DNA from: a virus
Direction: 5' to 3' (one strand)
IMG/VR virus record: IMGVR_UViG_3300048839_000566
Span: 1-44,902 of that record
Length of the DNA: 44,902 bases
Made by a program: the position numbers and the translations under genes. A model generated the notes under the pieces. The model had not been told where the DNA came from. It saw only the letters and a list, made by a program, of their open reading frames with translations, and searched no databases. Positions 7,566 through 13,272 of this stretch are shown in pieces. The stretch's first letter is position 1, and each line of letters opens with the position of its first letter.

Positions 7566-8101
7566 TCGGTTATCCTTACGCAATATCCTCTTGATATAAG
7601 CTCGCCGTATAAAACGTTTTGCTCCATTTCGTTTTTGCACGTAACGATAAGGTTGTATTCTATTGAGTCTTCACGTTCAATCATTTTCTTATCGTCTTGG
7701 TCTAATTTATCGTCAAGTAATTTCCCAACGCTTTTGTCGTCAAAACCAAGCAGGAAAATATCGAAATCAACTTCTTTTAAATGTTCTATTTCAATCCTTA
7801 ACTTATCTAAATCCCAATCGGCGTTTAATGCTATCTGGTTGTCTGCGATAATGTACGCGCTCTTTTGAGCTTCATTTAAATGATCGATAATAACTACAGG
7901 CACTTCTTCAATGCCCAGTTTTTTCGCCGCCATGACTCGGCCATGCCCTGCCATGATCTGTTTTTTGCTGTCGATTAAAACGGGATTTAGGAATCCGAAT
8001 TCGTTAATGCTCGCCGCGATCTGATTTACCTGGTCATCTGAGTGCGAGCGAGCGTTGTTGGGATAAGGCGTCAGTTCGATCACTTTGATTTTATTTATCA
8101 C
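7562..8101 (-). CDS. ParB/Srx-fold protein, partner of ABC-GNAT
   Basis: 179 residues from GTG 8101 (AAGGGG nine bases upstream). The N-terminal 90 residues are a ParB-like domain: LTPYPNNARSHSDDQVNQIA, then IMAGHGRVMAAKKLG (the G-H-G-R box that binds a nucleotide in ParB/sulfiredoxin folds) and AYIIADNQIALNADWD. There is no HTH of chromosome-partition ParB. The C-terminal 35 residues (EYNLIVTCKNEMEQNVLYGE, ending GYCVRITE) look like a small separate domain. ParB domains of this type in phages usually accompany DNA methyltransferases or DNA-modifying enzymes. The gene overlaps the ABC-GNAT gene by four bases, implying joint function. AT-rich like its partner. Confidence 0.85.
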   Translation of the reverse strand: MINKIKVIELTPYPNNARSHSDDQVNQIAASINEFGFLNPVLIDSKKQIMAGHGRVMAAKKLGIEEVPVVIIDHLNEAQKSAYIIADNQIALNADWDLDKLRIEIEHLKEVDFDIFLLGFDDKSVGKLLDDKLDQDDKKMIEREDSIEYNLIVTCKNEMEQNVLYGELISRGYCVRITE

Positions 8102-8107
8102 GATACG

Positions 8108-8491
8108 TTACCCCTTGATCGGCGAATGTAAAACCATGGCAATCAACGCGATGAAAACAATAGCTATTGTCCCGATCATCCCCGACGCCAGCCATTTTCG
8201 CATTTCAATCAGCGGTGGCATGGCTATTTTGATTTCGTGGATTGCTGCATCGTGCTTTTCGATCTCGGTGAATGCGCGACTTAATGCCTCGCGGCTTTCT
8301 GCGTGGCGCTCTTCGAGGCGCACCAGCTTTTCGAGGCTGTCGGCCTGCCGCGATGATATATCGCGGATCTCCCGGACAACCTGTCTGAACTCTGCCTGGT
8401 CTTTTTCGACCGCTGTCAATCTCGCCTCCATCGTCTGGGTCATCTCGCCGCTTCTCTCGTGGGTTGTGTCGCCGTTGGTTGATTCATCCAC
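8108..8491 (-). CDS. XhlA-like coiled-coil membrane protein
   Basis: 127 residues. GTG 8491 overlaps the holin stop. Residues about 15-90 form a heptad-rich coiled coil (ARLTAVEKDQAEFRQVVREI and LEKLVRLEERHAESREALSR), followed by a C-terminal hydrophobic helix GMIGTIAIVFIALIAMVLHS. A coil plus C-terminal anchor is the plan of haemolysin XhlA-type proteins, which work with holins in host lysis. Position next to holin and endolysin supports a lysis role. A spanin-like function is a less likely alternative because the topology is reversed. Confidence 0.65.
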   Translation of the reverse strand: MDESTNGDTTHERSGEMTQTMEARLTAVEKDQAEFRQVVREIRDISSRQADSLEKLVRLEERHAESREALSRAFTEIEKHDAAIHEIKIAMPPLIEMRKWLASGMIGTIAIVFIALIAMVLHSPIKG

Positions 8492-8684
8492 CTGCCTGAT
8501 CCTTGATCGTTGGGGCTTTCACTTTTTGGACTACGTTTCCGGCGATATATGCGGCGACGGTTGAGATTATTATGTCGCGGAATATCTCCGGTGATATTTT
8601 GGTGAACCATACCAGAGCGGTGCAGGCGATCCCGCATCCCATTGTCATGATGAAACGGCGCCCGCCGTAGGCTTCGAGGTTCAC
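8484..8684 (-). CDS. Holin
   Basis: 66 residues from GTG 8684, which overlaps the endolysin stop (GTGA). Two hydrophobic segments, FIMTMGCGIACTALVWF and IFRDIIISTVAAYIAGNVV, flank a short loop, and the C-terminus is polar (QKVKAPTIKDQAGG). Size, two-helix layout and coupling to an endolysin fit a small holin that permeabilises the inner membrane at lysis time. Assignment is by topology and context. Confidence 0.75.
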   Translation of the reverse strand: MNLEAYGGRRFIMTMGCGIACTALVWFTKISPEIFRDIIISTVAAYIAGNVVQKVKAPTIKDQAGG

Positions 8685-9124
8685 AATTTGAGCTCGAAGT
8701 GCGGGAATTCGCGGAAGGACGCGCCCGGCGATCCGTACCAGATGAGCCCGAGATCGGTCCCGATCTTGCCGACGCGCTGCCAGATCTCGAGATCGTCTGT
8801 GAGATCGTCCTCGGGGTTATCGTCGAGCCCGTTGCCTGTTGTCCCCCAGATACATTTGCCGCATCGCAGCGGAACCACGTCAAACGCGAGGGAGGCGGGT
8901 TTGCCCGAGAGGGTGTTGTTATGTCGGGATCTACCTGGGGGGGCGTTGGTGACGATCTTGCCGGGCTTGGTGCGGCCCCTCGCGTAGAGTTCGTGTTGCT
9001 CCGAGATGCTCCGATAGGTGCACGTGATGATCACAGCTATCCCGTCGCTCTCGCATCGGGCGATGAACGCTCTCGCGAGCGGCTGGAGTTTCGGGTGTAG
9101 ATCCTCAATTTTTCTGGACGGCAT
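8681..9124 (-). CDS. M15-family endolysin (L-alanyl-D-glutamate or D,D-peptidase)
   Basis: 147 residues beginning MPSRKIEDLHPKLQPLARAF, from ATG 9124 with AGGAGG eleven bases upstream. Zinc peptidase M15/VanY motifs are visible: TYRSISEQHELYARGRTKPG, NAPPGRSRHNN (first His with downstream Asp in LAFDVVP) and the closing REFPHFEL (H-x-E-type ligand and base). It cleaves peptidoglycan peptides at lysis, as in ChiX/T5-type lysins. No signal peptide is seen, consistent with release by the neighbouring holin. Confidence 0.9.
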   Translation of the reverse strand: MPSRKIEDLHPKLQPLARAFIARCESDGIAVIITCTYRSISEQHELYARGRTKPGKIVTNAPPGRSRHNNTLSGKPASLAFDVVPLRCGKCIWGTTGNGLDDNPEDDLTDDLEIWQRVGKIGTDLGLIWYGSPGASFREFPHFELKL

Positions 9125-9158
9125 TCCGCAATGATCCTCCTGTTGATCTGCGATCAGT

Positions 9159-9560
9159 CTACCTCCCGCCCTGCGATCGATCACCCTGCGACCGCCCATT
9201 ATCATCGACTGTTTCGCGCACCCCCATATCGGCCAGGATGTTTTGCACCGCCTTCCGGTCGAGCTGTAGCGCCCGTGATATCTCGCTGATCGATACCCCG
9301 GAGCAGTATTGCTCGCGGATATGATCGTCGCGCATTTGCCTCGCCGCGTTGACCTCCAGCGGGATATAGATCCGGTCGAACGTATGGCACATTTTGGCCG
9401 CCGACACGAAACCGATCTCGATGACGAGCGGGTGCAGGTCGTGGAGATCGCAATACGACGGGGTCGTATACGTGGAGCCGCCGTATTTGCGCGCCAGCCG
9501 TACCGCCGATTGGTGCCCAACTACCTCAATCAACTTTCGGAATTGCTCGCTGTCGCGCAT
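9159..9560 (-). CDS. Mor-family transcription activator
   Basis: 133 residues from ATG 9560, overlapping the preceding stop (TGATG). The N-terminal half has the Mor/C pattern RKLIEVVGHQSAVRLARKYGG, then HPLVIEIGFVSAAKM and IYIPLEVNAARQMRDDHIRE. The C-terminal HTH is CSGVSISEISRALQLDRKAVQNIL. In Mu, Mor and C switch on middle and late promoters. Here the gene lies at the early/late border, immediately before the lysis-packaging-structural block, so it probably activates that block. Its binding site was not identified. Confidence 0.9.
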   Translation of the reverse strand: MRDSEQFRKLIEVVGHQSAVRLARKYGGSTYTTPSYCDLHDLHPLVIEIGFVSAAKMCHTFDRIYIPLEVNAARQMRDDHIREQYCSGVSISEISRALQLDRKAVQNILADMGVRETVDDNGRSQGDRSQGGR

Positions 9561-9796
9561 CAGGCGCCCTCCTCGGTGGTCTCGGCCAGAAACAGACGCT
9601 CGCCGAAACAGTTTGACGGTATCCCATGATCGGAGACCTCTTGAATCGTCTCGCGAGCCCCGTTTGACCACCGCACCACGAAAACATGCCTCGCCTCACC
9701 GAACGGGTGATACGTGAATTTATACTCTGCCTTGTCGCCGTCCGAAGTGCGAGATATCGCGCCCGCCTTGGCCTTTTCGATATCGAACTTTTTCAT
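9560..9796 (-). CDS. Small protein with MKKFDIEKAKAG N-terminus
   Basis: 78 residues from ATG 9796 with GGGTGAAGGG just upstream. It opens MKKFDIEKAKAGAI, matching the MKPF(D/N)LE-A-x-x-G opening seen twice on the rightward arm (17703 and 20621). The family is frequent in phages but has no known function. The rest (KFTYHPFGEARHVFVVRWSN) looks like a small beta-rich fold. Tightly packed between the zinc-ribbon gene and the Mor gene. Confidence 0.7.
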   Translation of the reverse strand: MKKFDIEKAKAGAISRTSDGDKAEYKFTYHPFGEARHVFVVRWSNGARETIQEVSDHGIPSNCFGERLFLAETTEEGA

Positions 9797-9800
9797 CCCT

Positions 9801-10064
9801 TCACCCCCGCCCAATGTGTTTCTCGACGTCGTCTGTTCCGCCCCACGAATCATCGCACTCGCCGCACATATCGCCAACGTCCGGCCCATACCAGACCTCA
9901 CCACACCGCTTGCACGTCGATTTTTTTGCGGCCTTGCAGCCCATCCCGATTTCGTCGCACGGCGCAAGCGCATCGATGCCGCATCCGCAGTCGCGGCAAT
10001 AGAGCCCTTGGAATCCGGTTTCTGCAAGCCTTGTTTTGATCATATCTCTGACCGTCGCGCTCAT
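9801..10064 (-). CDS. Cysteine-rich zinc-ribbon protein
   Basis: 87 residues from ATG 10064. It has YCRDCGCGID, then C-K-x-x-x-x-x-T-C-K-R-C-G and DMCGECDDSW, i.e. several C-x-x-C knuckles able to bind two zinc ions. No enzymatic motif. Such small zinc proteins in phage early operons are often DNA- or polymerase-binding, but the role here is unknown. Confidence 0.7.
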   Translation of the reverse strand: MSATVRDMIKTRLAETGFQGLYCRDCGCGIDALAPCDEIGMGCKAAKKSTCKRCGEVWYGPDVGDMCGECDDSWGGTDDVEKHIGRG

Positions 10065-10078
10065 TCCCGCCCCTCCAA

Positions 10079-10456
10079 TTATAGTAATGTTTTCGTTAAT
10101 TCCCTGATTTCGTCACGCCCGTTTTGATATATGGGGTCCGTTGTGTACAAGATCGCCAGCGCTTCGAGCGCTTTTTTTACCGCAGCCTCCCGCGCCTGTA
10201 CGTATGTTTTGAACTCTGGCGACTTGAAAACCGGCCTGCATTCGCCGCCGAATCGATGCTTGTATCCGTAGGCGCTGCACCATCCGCTATCGGTTTTGCC
10301 GAATCCCAATTCGACCTGCAACCCCGATTTTGTTTTGTGCTCCTCCCAGAGACAGTCATCTTGGTGCAAACACCGGTCGTTATGCTCGTGGGTGCGCGCA
10401 ATCTGCAACTCGGGCTCGACCGATCGGAATAAATCGGGTTGCAGCGCATCGATCAT
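10079..10456 (-). CDS. Conserved-looking small protein, unknown function
   Basis: 125 residues from ATG 10456, whose first bases overlap the stop of the upstream gene (ATGA). It has a Cys/His-containing segment (HEHNDRCLHQDDCLWEEH), an aromatic middle (DSGWCSAYGYKHRFGGECRP) and an alpha-helical C-terminus (YVQAREAAVKKALEALAILY). I do not recognise the family. The Cys/His spacing could bind a metal. Confidence 0.65.
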   Translation of the reverse strand: MIDALQPDLFRSVEPELQIARTHEHNDRCLHQDDCLWEEHKTKSGLQVELGFGKTDSGWCSAYGYKHRFGGECRPVFKSPEFKTYVQAREAAVKKALEALAILYTTDPIYQNGRDEIRELTKTLL

Positions 10457-10644
10457 GCTTCAACCCTCCCGGCGTTTTGTATTTTGTCCCGGAGATCAAC
10501 TTTCGCCTCCGCCCTTGAGCGACCGGCCCCGACATAATTCCCGACGCGGTACCGGTGTGGTCTATCTTCGTCGAGGTGGTAGGTATACTCGATTTCGAAT
10601 GACATTCGGATATTATCCGTTGTTGGTTTTGATACCATTTTCAT
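10453..10644 (-). CDS. Small protein (63 aa), unknown
   Basis: From ATG 10644 with GGGGAA eight bases upstream. A longer frame upstream runs into the GGCNN repeat array and is not a credible coding extension. The product begins MKMVSKPTTDNIRMSFEIEY and has a beta-strand then a helix RSRAEAKVDLRDKIQNA. Function unknown. It is the first gene downstream of repeat array C. Confidence 0.6.
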   Translation of the reverse strand: MKMVSKPTTDNIRMSFEIEYTYHLDEDRPHRYRVGNYVGAGRSRAEAKVDLRDKIQNAGRVEA

Positions 10645-10691
10645 AATTGTGTTCCCCGACTGCGTCCGTGTTGTTGCTGAATAAATAACCC

Positions 10692-10746
10692 TCGCCTCGC
10701 CTCGCCATGCCCTGCCGAGCCCCGCCGCGCCCAGCCATGCCCCGCC
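10692..10746 (-). repeat. GGCNN pentamer array C (11 units)
   Basis: On the minus (transcribed) strand, eleven contiguous 5-base units of the form GGCNN occupy this stretch; on the plus strand they read NNGCC. The array ends, in the direction of transcription, with GGCGA repeated three times and then GGGTTAT. It lies between the stop of the RAMP-like gene (10753) and the next gene start (10644). The first and second bases after GGC vary freely while GGC is fixed, unlike a simple microsatellite. No stem-loop or protein-coding role is evident. Confidence 0.85.
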
Positions 10747-10752
10747 AAACAT

Positions 10753-11364
10753 TTACACCCATTCGTCTATTTCAAATTTCCCAAACACCCCCCTAAATGT
10801 CCCGAGACCAATAGCCAAGCCGCCCTCGGTAAATAAATTCCGAATTTCCTGTTCCTTGATTTCTTGGTTTGGATATATCGACAACTCAAAACATATCGCC
10901 CACGGTAGCGGTAACACCGGGCGCTCTTTTGGGTTCGGGATGCCCTTGTCCAGTCTCGCAACACTTCGATGCAGATATAACCCCGACTCGGGGTCCCTTG
11001 TCTCCCCGAAATTACCTACCGTAATGGGCTTACCGTCCCGCATAAACGGGATATATTGCTGGTGCGCACTTGGCCCTCTCGTCTGGACGAATGACAAACA
11101 TGCGTTACAGATGTCTTTGTACGCCCTCTTGTCTCGCAAGCGCTTCGGCGCGCTATTTGTGTTGTGCGCAGACAAGAACGAACTGATGTTGGTCGTGGGC
11201 ATAGCAAGCACATTTGTTTCTGGCACAAGATATATTTTTTGCGTCCATTGCAATTGTGTCTTGTTGTCCCCGGCGTACCTGTCGAACATTATTTCCGTTA
11301 TCCCCTTCAGGACAACTTTCCGCGTTACTATTTCGGTTCTTGTATCTGATTTTTTGCTTATCAT
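10753..11364 (-). CDS. Phage protein of unknown function with RAMP-like glycine-rich C-terminus
   Basis: 203 residues from ATG 11364 (GGAGAAAGCGGGAA upstream). The N-terminal part contains LKGITEIMFDRYAGDN, the middle LPTTNISSFLSA-like MPTTNISSFLSAHNT and a helical stretch, then RLDKGIPNPKERPVLPLPWA, and the end reads EGGLAIGLGTFRGVFGKFEI. A beta-alpha segment followed by this G-rich loop and a final strand resembles the second half of RAMP (RRM-like) RNA-binding domains, though no catalytic His is apparent. Similar proteins occur in other phages to my recollection, without known function. The gene is bracketed by GGCNN arrays on both sides and has richer A/T use than its neighbours, suggesting it moves together with the arrays. 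Confidence 0.75.
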   Translation of the reverse strand: MISKKSDTRTEIVTRKVVLKGITEIMFDRYAGDNKTQLQWTQKIYLVPETNVLAMPTTNISSFLSAHNTNSAPKRLRDKRAYKDICNACLSFVQTRGPSAHQQYIPFMRDGKPITVGNFGETRDPESGLYLHRSVARLDKGIPNPKERPVLPLPWAICFELSIYPNQEIKEQEIRNLFTEGGLAIGLGTFRGVFGKFEIDEWV

Positions 11365-11392
11365 TTCCCGCTTTCTCCATTGTTGTTAACCC

Positions 11393-11462
11393 TCGATTTG
11401 CGTTGCCTTGCCCAACCGCGCCACGCCAACCCAAGCCATGACCTGCCGCGCCTTGCCGAGCA
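11393..11462 (-). repeat. GGCNN pentamer array B (degenerate)
   Basis: About 14 units in 5-base phase. Eight of eleven between 11403 and 11457 fit GGCNN exactly on the minus strand, the rest differ at one base. In transcription direction it ends CGAGGGTTAAC just before the ribosome site of the RAMP-like gene. It is separated from array A by a 15-base AT-rich spacer. Confidence 0.75.
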
Positions 11463-11477
11463 AATTTGTTATTACCC

Positions 11478-11542
11478 TCGCCTCGCCTCGCCTCGCCATG
11501 CCGTGCCTTGCCGAGCCTGGCCACGCCCGGCCCTGCCACGCC
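11478..11542 (-). repeat. GGCNN pentamer array A (13 units)
   Basis: Thirteen perfect contiguous GGCNN units on the minus strand, starting directly after the stop region of the DUF1064-like nuclease gene (11547) and ending with GGCGA four times and GGGTAATAAC. The shared end signature CGAGGGT(T/A)A in arrays A, B and C argues that these are copies of one element type rather than random GC-rich sequence. Confidence 0.85.
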
Positions 11543-11546
11543 CGTT

Positions 11547-11894
11547 TTATATCTCCCGAATAACCTCCCACTTTTTCCCTTTGTATTGCGCCATCACAAA
11601 ACGGTAATACGGGAACAGCTCCGCAGCCGCCTTGAATTTAACCATCGCGTCATCGCGAATAAGCCCGCCCTTGACCTCGTGGATCTCGAAGTGCCCCGGC
11701 ATGACGACAACGTAGTCCGGTGTGTACCAGCAATTATCACCTATTTTGAATTTCGTTTTCTCGAATGAATACGAAATTATTTCACCGGCCAGCATTCGCG
11801 GTTTTAGTATTTCTCGCTCGTAGCGGGCTTCCGTCCCGTTCATTTCCCCCGGTCGGTGCCGTGGCGCTGGCCTTTTTTTCGCGAATCGCAGCAT
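11547..11894 (-). CDS. DUF1064-like PD-(D/E)XK nuclease
   Basis: 115 residues from ATG 11894. Key stretch: MNGTEARYEREI, SYSFEKTKFKIG, then WYTPDYVVVMPGHFEIHEVK, followed by RDDAMVKFKAAAELFPYYRF. The D (in TPDYVV), E-x-K (in HEVKG) and the preceding E in TEARYE form the PD-(D/E)XK nuclease pattern typical of DUF1064 phage proteins, thought to process recombination or replication intermediates. It overlaps the upstream gene by 113 bases in another frame. A shorter start at the MNGTEAR methionine (residue 18) is possible. Confidence 0.85.
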   Translation of the reverse strand: MLRFAKKRPAPRHRPGEMNGTEARYEREILKPRMLAGEIISYSFEKTKFKIGDNCWYTPDYVVVMPGHFEIHEVKGGLIRDDAMVKFKAAAELFPYYRFVMAQYKGKKWEVIREI

Positions 11895-12021
11895 TGAGTT
11901 TTTCTCTCAGATATTTTTCGCTTGCCGGACGTTTGCGTAAAAACGCTTCGATCCGCTCTCGCCTCCAGTTTTCCAAAACATATCTCGCCCAGCACTCCCA
12001 TTTGAATTCCTGCGTGCTCAT
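11782..12021 (-). CDS. Small basic helical protein, unknown
   Basis: 79 residues from ATG 12021, overlapping the stop of the 25-aa gene before it (ATGA). It starts MSTQEFKWECWARYVLENWR and is rich in Arg, Lys and Glu, with KRPASEKYLREKLNAAIREK. The C-terminal third overlaps the nuclease gene in another frame and is low complexity. It could be a small nucleic-acid-binding protein; no family is recognised. Confidence 0.6.
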   Translation of the reverse strand: MSTQEFKWECWARYVLENWRRERIEAFLRKRPASEKYLREKLNAAIREKKASATAPTGGNERDGSPLRARNTKTANAGR

Positions 12022-12095
12022 TCCCAAAATATTCCGATCATATATCCGACTATCAAGCACGTCATGCTAAGCGCCAGCACCGCATCGAGATTCAT
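12018..12095 (-). CDS. 25-aa single-pass membrane peptide
   Basis: ATG 12095 with GAGG eleven bases upstream; stop overlaps the next start (ATGA). The peptide begins MNLDAVLALSMTCLIVGYMI and is almost entirely one hydrophobic helix. Translational overlaps on both sides support expression. Role unknown. Confidence 0.55.
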   Translation of the reverse strand: MNLDAVLALSMTCLIVGYMIGIFWE

Positions 12096-12337
12096 TTTTT
12101 CGGCCTCACTCGTTTTGCTTTTGTCTCCTCGGTCGTGATCGAGAACGACCGCTTTGCGGCATCGCGTAGTGCGTCTGAACTGACGCACGGAGGGAGCACG
12201 GTAATCTGCCCGCCCCTTGCCAGATACGCGGCTATATCGGCCTCCATTGCGGCCCTGTCGCCATCCTTCGAGTTCATCGTTCGGAAGGATGTTTCGTCCA
12301 GCGATGATTCCGGTTCGCGATCGATCAGAACTGTCAT
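12092..12337 (-). CDS. Small regulator-like protein (81 aa)
   Basis: From ATG 12337, overlapping the previous stop (TAATG) and preceded by GAGGTC. It begins MTVLIDREPESSLDETSF and contains MEADIAAYLARGGQITVLPP, a motif (I-x-x-Y-L-x-x-G-G-x-I-x-V-x-P-P) frequent in short phage early proteins, then a basic C-terminus KAKRVRPKK that could contact nucleic acid. Function unknown; transcription-associated roles have been suggested for similar proteins. Confidence 0.6.
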   Translation of the reverse strand: MTVLIDREPESSLDETSFRTMNSKDGDRAAMEADIAAYLARGGQITVLPPCVSSDALRDAAKRSFSITTEETKAKRVRPKK

Positions 12338-12468
12338 TATTTCGACCTCGCCCGATATAGCGCCGCTGCATTGTGCAGGCACATAATCAGCAAGTCTCGA
12401 TTGCCGACGGTCGCCGCGTATGCTGCATCGCTTAAATATATCTTGAGTAAGAATTCCCTTTCGGTCAT
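12337..12468 (-). CDS. Small helical protein (43 aa)
   Basis: ATG 12468 follows a strong GGAGGGAG ribosome site at a good distance, and the stop overlaps the next gene. It begins MTEREFLLKIYLSDAAYAAT and looks entirely helical. No family is recognised. Confidence 0.55.
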   Translation of the reverse strand: MTEREFLLKIYLSDAAYAATVGNRDLLIMCLHNAAALYRARSK

Positions 12469-12482
12469 CGCGCTCCCTCCGG

Positions 12483-12812
12483 TTACCGTTTTTTGCCGAT
12501 CGTTGGTTTTGTCGCGTACCAATCGGCGAGCGTATCGGCTGCGTTCTGCATCGCTATCTCGAGCTCAACGCAATCCTGCGCAGTGATTTTCAGGTGCTCG
12601 ACTCGCCGCTGTGTTTGCCTCGTCGGGGTTCGCCTGTTCTCTGCCAGGCGGATTTTCAGGAATTCCACCGCCTCGAATCGCGGGTCCGATATCGCTACGC
12701 TCGCCCGATTCCGGACAGGGCAACAATCCGCCGCGAGATATTTCAGCACCCGATGGAGTTGTTTCTGCCCCACGTTCGCAGCCAGATATTTTTCGAGTTT
12801 CGTAATAATCAT
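12483..12812 (-). CDS. Small protein overlapping the P-like gene
   Basis: 109 residues from ATG 12812 (GAGGCG eight bases upstream), ending 15 bases before the next gene. It includes DPRFEAVEFLKIRLAENRRT and a C-terminal helix VELEIAMQNAADTLADWYA, with a basic middle. For 248 bases it shares DNA with the end of the P-like gene in another frame. This frame has the more protein-like composition of the two there. Unknown function; the placement hints at replication. Confidence 0.6.
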   Translation of the reverse strand: MIITKLEKYLAANVGQKQLHRVLKYLAADCCPVRNRASVAISDPRFEAVEFLKIRLAENRRTPTRQTQRRVEHLKITAQDCVELEIAMQNAADTLADWYATKPTIGKKR

Positions 12813-13272
12813 TTTTCATCGCCTCGTCTAAAATCCGTTTCGCAACGGCAATTCCGATTTTCGCGTGGGCTCGTCGCTCTGCCCACGTAGTTTTTTCGAG
12901 CGCTGGCAGTATCGGTTTATACATCTCCGCATTTTCGTATTTCGGTTTGCACATCGACAAAAACTGCGGCGCCGTCGGTGGCCATTCGAGATTCCGCTCT
13001 ACGCAAGCACGCAGACCGTTTTTTATTTGCTCGTCGGTCACCGCCGACAAAGCAGCCTCCCAGACTCTCGCCGGATCGACCTCAGTTCCGTAGCTTGACG
13101 ACCATCGGTGACCGTACATCGCAGCCATCACGGTCCACAAATTCAGGATTGATTTCCGTTTCTCGCAGCGAGTATTCGGTTGCGCGTTCTCGGTCGACAG
13201 CCGCCTTGACTCGACCATAGGCGGAGTTGTCGGCGGCAGGCGCTCGATTATTTTGGATATGTTTTCCAGCAT
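12565..13272 (-). CDS. Replication protein P-like (putative helicase loader)
   Basis: 235 residues from ATG 13272, with GAGGAAA nine bases upstream. Residues about 40-130 match the lambda P/replication-protein-P pattern: LNLWTVMAAMYGHRWSSSYG, WEAALSAVTDEQIKNGLRAC and EWPPTAPQFLSMCKP. P-type proteins deliver the host replicative helicase to an origin bound by O protein. The N-terminus overlaps the O-like gene by 191 bases, and the last 80 residues overlap the next small gene and are of low complexity, so the functional part is probably residues 1-155. Confidence 0.8.
   Translation of the reverse strand: MLENISKIIERLPPTTPPMVESRRLSTENAQPNTRCEKRKSILNLWTVMAAMYGHRWSSSYGTEVDPARVWEAALSAVTDEQIKNGLRACVERNLEWPPTAPQFLSMCKPKYENAEMYKPILPALEKTTWAERRAHAKIGIAVAKRILDEAMKNDYYETRKISGCERGAETTPSGAEISRGGLLPCPESGERSDIGPAIRGGGIPENPPGREQANPDEANTAASRAPENHCAGLR

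Noticed and set aside
10692-11542. GGCNN arrays considered as CRISPR repeats
   Set aside because: Units are 5 bp and contiguous, with no spacer-length sequences or cas genes.
11153-11571. Long Gly/Arg/Ala-rich frames across the GGCNN arrays
   Set aside because: They are translations of the pentamer arrays and their flanks, antisense or overlapping a better gene; composition is low complexity and no ribosome site fits.
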